The translations under genes and the position numbers were made by a program. From the NCBI RefSeq assembly GCF_022965805.1, contig NC_133101.1, forward strand, positions 19,625,054 to 19,689,053: 64,000 bases of DNA, given 5' to 3'. The notes below the pieces were generated by a model. It worked only from the letters and a program-made list of their open reading frames with translations. It was not told the origin of the DNA and made no database searches. The DNA comes from Primulina eburnea (Eukaryota > Streptophyta > Magnoliopsida > Lamiales > Gesneriaceae). Positions 35,601 through 45,878 of this stretch are shown in pieces; the stretch's first letter is position 1; each line of letters starts with the position of its first letter.

Positions 35601-35933
35601 GATAAAAATTACGTCCCGGCATATAAAATCACATCAAAACCCTTATTTTCAAAAATAATAAAAAGCATCACCCTTATTTTAAATAATTAAAAACAATTAA
35701 CCCATAAAAACATTTTCTATTTTTCAGCCCTCGGTCTTCGTTCCTCGATCGCAACTCAAATAACCTTTAAAAATACATTTTAATACAATCATGTAGAAAA
35801 GTATATTTTAAACATGCAAATATGCACAACATAATTATTTCATGCAATTAAAAACAAGTAATTAAAATAAAAGAGAATTTAATAATTGCATGCATGTGGT
35901 TTGCGTTGACCTTAAAATTTTCGGGGCGTTACA
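32654..35933 (-). mobile_element. Solo LTR, B-like family, 3280 bp
   Basis: The termini, on the + strand TGAAACGTC to GGGGCGTTACA, match the B LTR. It is flanked by a perfect TTAAT duplication (32649-32653 and 35934-35938) and no internal sequence is present. A solo LTR of this kind forms by recombination between the two LTRs of a complete insertion. It contains the hairpin GAGTCTAAAGACTC (33017-33030) and a TATTCG microsatellite. The open frames at 34117-34967 are chance readings through a GC-rich stretch. Confidence 0.9.
33434..33464. repeat. TATTCG microsatellite
   Basis: About five copies of a 6-bp unit (TATTCG, last copies TATCCG) inside the solo LTR, absent from the corresponding place in the B LTR. 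Confidence 0.75.
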
Positions 35934-36895
35934 TTAATGGTAGTGAGTCCCTATGAATCTTAACACGACTCAAACATGCATTAAAAATTCAAATCTTTAT
36001 GATAAATCATTCAAAGCCTTGAGAAAACTTGATCATCACGTTTTTCATTTAAAGGATAATAAACATGCATAATATGGTTTGAATGATGCAAAAAGAAGGG
36101 TTTAAAACTTTGTATTTAAAACGCTCGAAATACGAATATCGGTGCGGTGGAAAGTCGGTGATGAATGGATGCCTATTTATACCCTTTTTTCTGGACAAAA
36201 CCCACCGAAAAACCCACTTTAGGATGCAAGAGAGTCGAGTGAACGTTGTTGGAAGTAAGAACGGGAAATAAAATCGAAGAACGAATGAGGAAAAAAAATT
36301 TGGAAACTCCCTTGACAAGTCTCCTAGTTCGGCCGCTGCTCACCTGACGTGAATTGTGTGTGTGCGTGTAGGTGTATTTAGGTGTGTGTGTTTAGGGTTT
36401 ACGGTTTAATTATTTAAAAAAACAAAAAGGCTTTCTAAATACTTAATTAATGGACTTAATTAACCTTTATTTTTAATTACTTAATTAGACCCATTAAGAT
36501 TAATAAAATCATTAGGTCTCAAATTAAAAGATTTAAAAAAAGCCCTAAAAAAATCCTATATAATTTACATAAATTCCTTGCTTACAATAATTAATTTAAA
36601 TTCGATCCTAAAATGCTAAAATTCTTAAATTATTTAAAATAAACTTTTTTAAACTAAAAATAAAAATTTATCTTTTAAATCTTTAGCACCTTAATCGTCT
36701 TCGGTCCTCCGTACCTAGCCAATCATCGATATTCGCCTGAAAATATTTAAATTATGGAATCAAACAAAATTACTCAATTAATCATTTAGTCAATCAAAAT
36801 ATAACATTCATGCATCCAAAATCATTTAATTAAATAATTTAGCAATTTAATAATTTTTATGCATGCATTTTACGTAACCGGATTTTGACGTTACA

Positions 36896-37170
36896 ATAGA
36901 TGTTACACATATCTTGGATGCATAAACATATATTTGAGTGAGTTATATGTCATTAAATATCATAGATGTTACATATATATCTTGCATGTATAAACATATT
37001 TTGAGTGAGTTATATATCATTAATGACCATATATGTTACATATATCTTGGAATTGAAGTATAAACATATATTTGAGTGACTTATATGTTATTCATGATCA
37101 TAGATGTTACATATATATCAAATCTATGAACACATGTTTGAGTGAACATATGTAAAGTTTGTGGACATAT
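36896..37170. repeat. Four tandem units of about 66-72 bp (host repeat)
   Basis: GATGTTACA-type starts at 36899, 36965, 37031 and 37103. Each is followed by ATATATCTTGG, then ATAAACATAT, then TTTGAGTGAGTTATATG. The last unit is diverged. It lies in front of a longer-period array, so this looks like satellite-like host DNA rather than LTR sequence. Confidence 0.7.
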
Positions 37171-37179
37171 GTATGAGTT

Positions 37180-37666
37180 AGTTAGTGTACGTATTTGTTC
37201 TTGTATGGTATCAGCAATACAAGTGGTCTTATTACTTAGTACTTATTTCTTGATTTGTTGTAATCAATAGCTTAATTGTGGTATCACTAATACCAATCGT
37301 AATATCATGAACACGTGCATGATTTAGTGGTATCTGTTCTTTTATGGTATCAGCAGTGCATTGATTTGTGGTACACGAACTGTAGCTTAATTGTAATATC
37401 AATAATACACATTACCTGGTACGACCATGGAGACATGTAGTGGTCTTCGTTCCATTGTTACGCAGTAATAATGTGAAAAATATGGTATAATTAAGACTAC
37501 TTATAGTACTAATAATTAAAATATGGTACCGTATACATATATGTATAAATCATGGTCTTGGTTCGTTCACATATGTTTAATACCAGTTGAATTGTTATGT
37601 AATACTAATTGGTAAACTATCGTACAATTAAGAATACTTGCAGTACTAATATAGTTTAGATATGGT

Positions 37667-37731
<65 letters not shown>

Positions 37732-37946
37732 AACATCATTGTTTTTGTTATTTCATGTATATTCAGTACCTGTTCCATTGTTACGTAGTACTAATGTGGT
37801 AAAATCTAGTATAATTAAGGCTACTTGCAATACTATTATACGTAAAATATGGCATCACATCATATATGTGTTACATCATGGTTTTGGTTTGTCCACGTAT
37901 ATTCAAGTACTAATGAAGCAAGATGTCGTACAATTAAGACTATTTG
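37180..37946. repeat. Host tandem repeat with period of about 130-190 bp, first part
   Basis: Early copies share CTTGTATGGTATCAGCA (37202 and, with changes, 37339). Later copies share CCATTGTTACGTAGTACTAAT, ACAATTAAGACTACTTG and CATGGTCTTGGTT (starts near 37452, 37580 and 37772). The array is cut by element D at 37946 and continues at 48867 and 59173. The TATGGTATCAGC words resemble a Met-tRNA primer site, but they recur in tandem and have no LTR beside them. Confidence 0.65.
37670..37730. repeat. (AT)25 microsatellite followed by (TG)5
   Basis: A perfect AT dinucleotide run followed by TG repeats, inside one unit of the host tandem array. Confidence 0.95.
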
Positions 37947-40263
37947 TGTAGAATCTGTAATTATACTGCGTACAAGCCATGCATAATTCTCGTATTTTAA
38001 ATTAAATTGACTTCATTGCATGCATATTTAAATGCTTTTCTTTGAAGTTAATTATTTTAGCCAGCAGTTAAATTGTATTCTTTTCAGTTAATTCAATGAG
38101 GCCGGACTGGAGTTGGAGTTTAGAAATAAAATTTAAGATTCAGAAAATATTTTCAGAATTTGTTTTAGCTAGCAAGTAAGTTAATTTAAGTTATTTAGAA
38201 GGTTTAAGTAATTATTTAAATAAGTTGACATAAGAAGTAAATAGAGTTCATTAATTTATTTCCTTAATTCTTTAAAATATTTAATGAGTAGATAAAACAC
38301 TAAAGAGTTAAAATACAATATTTAAGAAATATTTTCCCTCCTCTTTAATTAAAATTTTCGGCCACCCTCATTGTCTAGATAATTCATTTGCCAACTCTCC
38401 ACCTTTAACTCTTTCTTTGTATTTAATTTAGTAAGATAATCTTTCAAGTTTTCGCACCATTTAATTATCTAATTAGCATTATCCTATCTTAGTCTATCAT
38501 GAGGAATAATCGGCCACCCCACCCTAACAAACACCCCAAGAAGATTTGATCGCAAACAATAATTCAAAATTCAAAGAGGGAGACTCCCTTTGTATCCTTT
38601 TATTAGTGGATCTCCCCTCACTCTCCTATCTACCATTTCCCCTCCCCCATGACCGAAATTTAGAGAGTTTTAGAGTAGAAATTTTGTGATCTCATAGCTA
38701 GAGCAAGAGAGAAAAAAATCGAGAGCGAGAAAGGTAGAAAAGAAAGCGTTCCACTCCTCCGCGTCGAATCGTTTCATTCGTTTTCATCTTTTAAAAACGA
38801 ACCAAGCATGTATATATTTTTATTTCTCTTCAATCAAGTCGTACTATGATTTTTAAACACTACATGATCACGATTTTCAACCCCAAAACCGAAATTTACA
38901 GCAAACTTTTGAGAAAAAAATTCTGCACAGATTTGTTCTATTCTTGTTTCACGTTTGGGTATGTTCCTTCCAGATTTCAGGGGTGGCTCGTTCCAGGGGC
39001 TCGAAGCTACATATAGACATGTACTAGGACATGTTAGGGCCATGATAGATCGTGGGTTTCAGTTCCATACACGCTGGAGCGATCTGTGACAGCAACCTCC
39101 CCATAAGGGCAAAAATCTTGTTCGAAATCTTTGTTGTGCTGTCAAAGGGGAAGCTTGCTGGTCTTGGCTGCCCTAGGGGCTATAGCGATGATCAAAACCT
39201 CTCCTTGACACGTCTAGGACGTGACCAAGATGCCCTTTCATTGCTTGGTTCACGGTCCCCTTGGTTTTTAAACAAAAGAAACACAGCCCCCCCCTCGATT
39301 TCATTTTTCAGGTTTCGTGTGTGTGAGTTGGTGTTCGCCCTTGTTGTGTTGCTTGGATCTTGTTTGGCTTCTAGCCCTTAACCATGGTTCACTCAATACC
39401 CCTGGATGTCTAGATCGAGCCATGGTCAATCAAATGGCCAATGGAACGACGAAAGGCAGCGAGCAACCGATGCATGTCAGCACAGATTTTTGGGCGCTCG
39501 GATGCAAGCTTCGGGTGTCACAGGGTTGGCTTGAATTGTGGCTGGCCTAGGGCCCTTAGCCATGGTCCAAACCATTCTTTATGATGTTGGTAAGAGCCTC
39601 TGGTCGGTGGTTAAAGCCCCAATGTCCGGTAGTCTCGAAAACGACGCAACAAAAGAGAGACGCAGCTGCTGTAATTTTCTTGACAGCAAGCACGTCGCGG
39701 TTCAGAGGCATCGTTTGAGTTCTTGGTTGGCTTTTAGCCTATGGCCTTGGACTGGACAGTGCCTCATCAAGTTAGGAAAGTCATGTTTTTGACCGTTTGT
39801 GATTCAGATCATTTTTGAGGTCGTACGAGAATTTATGGTATGATGTGCCAAATTGACTCTCGACAGAGCGTTTCATGTTTTGGCCTCCATTCACCTAGAT
39901 TTCGACCCTAACTATTTTAGGAGCATTAATTCATCATTTTAAGCGTATTTTAATCATGACTATACGTTGGTTCAGTGTTGGTTCGGGTTGGTTCGGAGTA
40001 ATGATTAAATACGAAGTCGTTAGACGTAGCATTTTCGAACTTAGTTGCATAGTTTGGTCAAGTAAAAGCTGTTTCATATTTTTCATGACATATTTAGGTT
40101 GCAGCGAGCCTAGGAACGATCCATTCCAGTTGGTAAAATAGTACAGGATATTTCAGTATGCAATTTAATTATATTACGTGCATGAATATAGAAAATTCTT
40201 ATTTTTGAGATTTATGCGATATTGCTTGTGGTCAATTCACTATTATGGGAGCATTATTTTACC

Positions 40264-40376
40264 TGGTCGCCAGTGACCGATCAGTTCAGTTTGGTACCAC
40301 CCGGTCGCCAGTGACCGATCAGTTCAGTTTGATACTCCCCCGGTAGCCAGTTACCGACCAGTTCAGTTCAGTTCAG
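40264..40376. repeat. CGGTCGCCAGTGACCGA tandem block in the D LTR
   Basis: Three units of about 38-40 bp, each with CGGTCGCCAGTGACCG (itself an inverted repeat, CGGTC...GACCG) and ATCAGTTCAGTTT. The copy in the 3' LTR is at about 48206-48314 and is slightly diverged. The minus-strand LTR E has related sequence on both sides of the F insertion. Confidence 0.75.
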
Positions 40377-40602
40377 TGCAGAGGCCACATGCGTAGACCA
40401 TAATCTCAACAGAAAATTATTATATTTTAATTCAGTACAGGGCTCCAAGGAGCAAACATTTTTACTGTGATTTTTCAGTTCAGTTATGCACGTATTATAA
40501 TTGCTCAATACAAGTTATTTTCAGTATGCCTCATGACACGATATTTTATCACATGCAAATTTTACTATAGTATTTACTCGTTATCTACGATATATGCATG
40601 CT

Positions 40603-40616
40603 GAGTCTTTAGGCTC
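40603..40616. other. Conserved GAGTC hairpin of the Tekay-type LTRs
   Basis: GAGTCTTTAGGCTC followed by ACTA. Other copies: 48542-48555 (D 3' LTR), 49241-49254 (E), 24631-24644 (B), 33017-33030 (solo LTR) and 31591-31604 (fragment). In the - strand LTRs it reads GAGTCTAAAGACTC. It forms a 5-bp stem with a 4-base loop and lies about 306-430 bp from the LTR end that faces the primer site. Confidence 0.75.
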
Positions 40617-40925
40617 ACTAAACTTGATTGTTGTAGGTACCGATGAGGTCAGGGCCGAGGGCGGGGACCAGTGAGCCAGCTTGGGTCGACTGTAGTGGCA
40701 CCCGAGGACCTCAGTTCATCATTTATTATTTTATCAAACGATTTTTATCAGTTGTTGGATATTCTTAAATTGTTATTTCGCCAACAAATATTTTCTTCCG
40801 CTGCCATTTTGAATATCAAACTTTGTTTATCGGTTTAATTAAGAATGAGGCATTTTAATTATTTAAAAAGAAAAAAATTTAATTTTCCGCAAATTTTCAA
40901 GTAAGGATTTTCGGGCCTTTACAGT

Positions 40926-40938
40926 TGGTATCAGAGCC
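40926..40938 (+). other. Primer-binding site of element D
   Basis: TGGTATCAGAGCC, a perfect Met-tRNA-type site, starts two bases after the 5' LTR. Confidence 0.92.
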
Positions 40939-41164
40939 TATGTTTTTGTAAAGGGTTACACTACTACTGACCACGAGAAGCTCACGAAGTCACATCTTCG
41001 GTCTGTAAGTTTTACTTTTCAGCATTTTATTTAAAGCATGAATTATTTTAACAGCATGCTTCCATGAAATAGTTTACGATCAGATTTTCAGTATTTCAGT
41101 GTTCATTTAAAATAAATTTTAGAATTATGCATGTTAGTTACGTATGGGTTATGTTTGGAACAGT

Positions 41165-42261
41165 ATGCCTCCTAGACGTCAGGTAGGACGCCCGAGAGGG
41201 GGTGGTGTGCACCGTCATGAGAACGGGTTTGATCAGAGACAAGAGAGGCAGACACCTCCTCCTCCTTCTCCTCCTCCTCCTCCTCCTCCTCCACCTCCAC
41301 CTGACATGAATGCCCAGATGCTAGCTGGGATGACGGAGTTCTTCGCACAGTTTGCGGGGAAGAATGCCGCAGCCGCAGCCAGGCCGACAGGGCCCGAGGC
41401 TGTTTATGAGAGGTTTATGAAGATGCGTCCGAAGGAGTTTTCTGGGACGTCCGACCCCATGATTGCCGAGGGATGGATCAAATCCCTCGAGGTTATCTTC
41501 GAGTTCATGGAGCTTGGAGATGCTGACAGAGTCCTATGTGCCACCTACTTATTCAGTGGAGTTGCCCTCTTATGGTTGGAAGGAGCAGCAGTAGCCCTGA
41601 ACTTGGCTACACTAACTTGGATGCGCTTTACGGAGGTTTTATACTCCAAATATTTTGCCGAGGAAGTGCGCACCAGGTTGACCACTGAGTTCATGAGCTT
41701 GAGACAGGGTGATATGACGATTACGGAGTTCATCCGTAAGTTCGAGAGGGGCTGTCACTTTGTGTCCCTGATAGCGAATGATGCCAGAGCTAAGATGATG
41801 CATTTCCTGGTGGGTCTACGGCCGATCTTGCGCCGTGATATTAGGGTGTCTGACCCTACTACTTATGAGATTGCTATCTCCAAAGCCCCAGCCGCAGAGC
41901 AGGATCTGCGGGACATCGAGAGGGATCGCCAAGGCAAGCGCCCAGTACAGGTACCACACCTGCCCTCCTACTCATCAGCATCAGCAGCAGAATAAGAGGC
42001 ATTTTCATGGGCCGCCTAGAAACAGAGGTCAGCAATAGCAGCAGCGGGGACGCCCAGCCCCAAGGACTTTTGAGCACCCAGTCTATCCCAGGTGCTCACG
42101 CCGCCATCCTGGAGCATGCATGTATGGCTCAGGAAAGTATTTCAAGTGTGGCAGTGCAGACCACGTGTTGCTGCACTGCCCTCAGAGGAATCTGCCTACT
42201 CAAGGCAGAGTCTTTGCTCTCCCTGCCGCGGAAACGAACCCGGAGACTATGTTGTTGACAG
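41165..42261 (+). pseudogene. gag: Element D gag, frameshifted
   Basis: The start is ATG 41165 (MPPRRQVGRPRGGG). A Pro run coded by CCT/CTC repeats occurs at about 41258-41303. The gag core follows, with KMRPKEFSGTSDPMIAEGW (about 41426) and FERGCHFVSLIANDARAKM (about 41742). The first frame ends at TAA 41993-41995. Coding similarity passes into another frame near 41930, which has a TAG at 42036-42038 in a Gln-rich stretch (CAG to TAG). The zinc knuckle near 42141 has lost its first Cys (TAT in place of TGT) and keeps the others. The last coding bases before the intron are TTGTTGACAG. Confidence 0.85.
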
Positions 42262-42462
42262 GTACCTTTAAGCTTTAAGTTATTGTTTGAATTTCAGCGT
42301 TTGGGAACCAGAATTAAGATTTCGAACTTAGAACTCCGATAGGATTGCATGCTCTACTCAGTATTATTTTGGGGATTTAAGTTAGAAGAACTCTGGCCTT
42401 TGCATGTCTATAAGTTTAATTCTTGTAGCTATTGGGTTCAACTTAGAGTTCCGATCTTTCAG
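42262..42462 (+). other. Putative spliceosomal intron in element D between gag and protease
   Basis: Coding sequence up to ACAG is followed by GTACCTTTAAG. Coding resumes after CCGATCTTTCAG with GGAGAATTTTTATATC. Splicing joins Thr-Gly to Arg-Ile-Phe and restores the protein found at this place in element B. The 201-bp stretch contains in-frame stops and no coding similarity. Its codon position and phase equal those of the B intron (22194-22827). Elements A and G have no extra sequence here. Confidence 0.7.
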
Positions 42463-44822
42463 GGAGAATTTTTATATCTGGTTCCGCTACCAAGGCCTTG
42501 ATAGATTCAGGGGCCACTCACTCGTTTATTTTGGAGGTCTTTGCGAACTTTCTCAAGATCAAGACCATTGGGCTAGACACAGCCTTTTCAGTAGTGTTGC
42601 CGTCAGGCGAGGAGATGGCAGCTACCAATGTTATCCGAGATATAGATCTTGAGCTGAATAGTAATCTTGTTTATGCGGATCTGATCGTGCTACCGATGCC
42701 AGAATTTTACATCATCCTAGGGATGAACTGGCTATTGCGGAACAGAGTTTTGATTGACTTCCAGCGGAGATCTGTTCTTGTTCGACCGCCAGGAATGGAG
42801 CAGTTCTTATTTGAGCCAGACAGGTACTTTCTTTTACCGCGAATTATTCCATATGTTCAGGCTAGGAAGCTCATGCATAGAGGGTGTCGGGCATTTTTAG
42901 CAACCTTCATATCCGTCCCCGAGGAACCCAGCCAGTCAGCCTTAGATGTTCCGATCGTCAGAGATTTCCTAGACGTTTTTCCTGAGGACGTCTCTGGTAT
43001 GCCACCCGGGAGAGAGGTGAAGTTTTCCATTGAGCTTATGCCGGGTACGACTCCGATATCCAAAGCTCCGTACCTTTTAGCGCCGAAAGAGATGGAAGAG
43101 CTTAAGAAGCAGATTCAGGAACTTCTGGATAAGGAGTTCATTCGCCCGAGTTTTTCACCTTGGGGCGCGCCAGTCTTATTTGTAAAGAAGAAGGATGGCT
43201 CTATGAGGCTTTGCATTGACTACCGGGAATTGAACAGGGTTACAATGAAGAACAAATACCCCCTTCTGAGGATTGAGGATTTGTTTGACCAGTTACAGGG
43301 AGCCTCGATTTTCTCCAAGATTGATCTGCGCTCCGGTTATCACCAGTTGAGGGTGAAAGATACTGATGTTTCGAAGACAGCTTTCAGGACTCGTTATGGC
43401 CACTACGAGTTCCTTGTGATGCCGTTCGGTCTGACGAATGCGCCAGCGATTTTCATGGATCTCATGAATTGCGTATTTCAGCCGTATCTTGACCAGTTTG
43501 TGATAGTGTTCATAGACGACATTCTCGTCTACTCCAAGAGTCAAGAGGATCACATCAGACATCTGACCACAGTTTTGCAGACCTTACAGAAGCACAAGTT
43601 ATTCGCAAAGTTCAGTAAGTGCGAATTCTGGTTGGAGAAGGTGACGTTCCTAGGCCACATCGTTTCTAGCAGTTGTATTGAGGTAGACCCAGCGAAAGTT
43701 GCAGCAGTCAGAGATTGGGTTGTGCCTCAGAATGCATCTGAAATCCGCAGTTTTCTTGGGCTAGCAGGATATTACAGAAAGTTCATTCAGGGATTCTCTT
43801 CCATTGCCGTTCCACTCACATCATTGACCAAGAAGAATGTGAAATTTGTGTGGAGCGATGAGTGCCAAAAGAGCTTTGATACTTTGAAGCAAGCTCTTAT
43901 CTCAGCACCAATTTTGGCCATGCCGTCAGGGCCTGGCGAGTTTGTCCTTTATACCGATGCTTCGAAGCTCGGTTTAGGCGCAGTATTGATGCAGCATGGG
44001 AGAGTGATAGCGTATGCTTCTCGACAGTTGAAAATCCACGAGAAAAATTACCCTACCCATGATCTAGATTTGGCCGCCGTAGTTTTTGCATTGAAGATTT
44101 GGAGGCACTATTTGGTTGGAGAGAAGTGCCATATCTTTACCGACCACAAGAGCCTCAAGTATTTCTTTACGCAGAAGGAGCTGAACATGCGTCAAAGGCG
44201 TTGTTTGGAGCTTGTGAAAGACTACGATTGTGACATTAGCTACCATCCGGGTAAAGCTAATGTAATTGCAGATGCATTGAGCAGAAAAGTCGCAGTGATG
44301 ACTCATTTGACAATTCAGAAACCTCTTCAGCTTGAGATGCAGAGGTTTGATCTAGAGTCATACCCTCAAGGTAGAGTTCCATGTCTATCTACCTTAACCA
44401 TTCAGTCCTCTCTCCTTGACCGTATTCGTAGTGGTCAGTCAGCAGATGAGAAATTGGCACAGTGGAAGAAGAGAGATGAGGCCAAGGGCAGTATTTTATA
44501 TTCAGTCAGCGACGGTATAGTGCGATACCGAGACATGATGTGGGTTCCTAGCAGTGATACTATCCGAGCAGATATTCTATCAGAGGCCCACATGTCGCCG
44601 TACTCTATTCATCCAGGGAGTACAAAGATGTACAAAGATCTGCAGTTGTTGTATTGGTGGCCAGGGATGAAAAAAGACATCAGACGTTTTGTATCTGAAT
44701 GTCTGACTTGTCAGTTAGTGAAGGCAGAGCATCAGAGACCAGCAGGTATGCTCAAGCCTCTTCCTATTCTCGAGTGGAAGTGGGAGAACTGTTACCATGG
44801 ACTTTGTGACCGGTTTGCCTAA
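42463..44822 (+). pseudogene. pol: Element D protease, RT, RNase H and integrase N-terminal half
   Basis: One open frame for about 785 codons after the intron. Protease DSGATHSF (Asp near 42504) and its closing ILGMNWLL (about 42715). RT from [11 protein letters not shown] (about 42980) with [16 protein letters not shown] and the catalytic FIDD (43515-43520). RNase H with TDASKLGLG (about 43953) and [11 protein letters not shown] (about 44142). Integrase HHCC region with HPGSTKMY and CLTCQ (about 44610-44715). The catalytic residues look intact. The frame is lost near 44790 by about one inserted base in front of MDFVTGLP. Confidence 0.9.
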
Positions 44823-45842
44823 GTCAGTCAGAGGATCAAATGCCATTTGGGTGATTGTAGATCGTCTTACCAAATCAGCGAACTTCTTGCCTATTAAGAC
44901 GACTTTCACCATGGTTCTGTACGCGGAGTTGTATATCCGGGAGATAGTCCGACTTCATGGTATTCCCGTTTCTATCGTATCTGATAGAGATCAAGATTTA
45001 CTTCCTCTTTTTGGAAGATTTTGCATTCGACCATGGGTACGAAGTTGCTGTTTAGCACAGCTTTCCACCCACAGACAGATGATCAGTCAGAGCGAGTTAT
45101 TCAGATCTTGGAGGATCTTCTCCGTGCTTGTGTGATTGACTTCTCAGGGAGTTGGGAGTCGAAGTTGCCATTGGTGGAGTTCACTTATAACAACAGCTTC
45201 CAGTCGTCTATTGGTATGGCACCGTATGAAGCACTGTATGGCCGCAAGTGTAGATCTCCTGTTCATTGAGATGAAGTAGGAGAGAGAGCGGAATTGGGTC
45301 CAGAGATTATTCATCAGGCTGCCGATGTAGTAGTCAAGATCCGTGATAGGATGAGGACTGCACAAAGTCGACAGAAAAGCTACGCAGATCAGAGAAGGAG
45401 AGACCTAGAGTTTGCCGTTGGCGACCATGTCTTTGTGAAGATAGCACCTATGAAAGGTGTTATGCGGTTTTGAAAGAAAGGGAAGCTCAGTCCGAGATTC
45501 ATTGGACCATTTGAGATCCTTGACAGAGTTGGGACGCTAGCTTATCGTGTTGCACTTCCGCCGAATCTGGTCGGAGTACACAATGTGTTCCACGTCTCCA
45601 TGCTGAGAAAGTACATGGCGAACCCTTCGCATGTGCTGAACTTTGAGCCATTTCAGCTTACTCCGAACCTGTCTTATGAGGAGAGACCAGTGCAGATCCT
45701 AGACCGGCAGGAGAAGAAAATTCGGAACAAGTTGGTTAAGCGAGTCAAAGTCAAATGGCTCAACCATTCAGAGGAGGAAGCTAAGTGGGAGTCTGAGCCA
45801 GAAATGAGGAGTCGGTACCCCGAGTTATTCAGTGAGTTCTAA
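44797..45842 (+). pseudogene. pol: Element D integrase core and chromodomain-like tail, broken
   Basis: Integrase core: MDFVTGLP (first Asp), SDRD (second Asp, about 44985), then a 1-base deletion at about 44992 changes the frame. It resumes as HSTMGTKLLFSTAFHPQTD, with the catalytic Glu in ERVIQILEDLL (about 45090). Stops at TGA 45267-45269 (Trp to stop) and TGA 45471-45473 (Gly to stop) interrupt the C-terminal part. The final segment, from PRFIGPFEIL to 45842, includes a chromodomain-like tail with VQILDRQEK and EEEAKWE. Confidence 0.87.
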
Positions 45843-45864
45843 TTTCGAGGAAGAAATTTCTTTT

Positions 45865-45877
45865 AAAGGGGGGAGAG
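45865..45877 (+). other. Polypurine tract of element D
   Basis: AAAGGGGGGAGAG directly before the TGTAGAACC that opens the 3' LTR. Confidence 0.88.
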
Positions 45878-45878
45878 T

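Larger units (their letters stand above)
31511..36895 (-). repeat. Truncated LTR in - orientation, split by a solo LTR
   Basis: Two parts, 31511-32653 and 35939-36895. On the - strand it begins TGTAACGTCAAAATCC at 36895 and includes the GAGTC hairpin in slightly mutated form (31591-31604) and a GCAGGTGAGG donor-like site at about 31570. Its last several hundred bases are missing at the junction with the + strand LTR fragment. The left part continues after the solo LTR without loss apart from the TTAAT duplication. Confidence 0.55.
37947..40923 (+). repeat. Element D 5' LTR
   Basis: Matches 45879-48861. The first part is AT-rich U3, a purine-rich leader starts near 38690 and a GC-richer central part covers 38930-39800. 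A tandem block (40264-40376) and the GAGTCTTTAGGCTC hairpin (40603-40616) lie in the last 660 bp. The open frames in it (38834-40141) are not conserved coding sequence: the equivalent frames in the 3' LTR are broken differently. Confidence 0.92.

Noticed and set aside
37202..37350. TATGGTATCAGC words as retrotransposon primer sites
   Set aside because: They recur in tandem in the host array and have no LTR end next to them.
38834..40141. Open frames of 60-110 codons inside the D LTRs (also 46558-48085 and 57049-58345)
   Set aside because: They lie in LTR sequence, occur on both strands, and are broken at different points in the three LTR copies, so there is no sign of coding selection.
42007..42258. 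Cys-containing 83-codon ORF in element D
   Set aside because: Wrong frame: the zinc knuckle and the segment leading to the intron donor are read in another frame of the same DNA.
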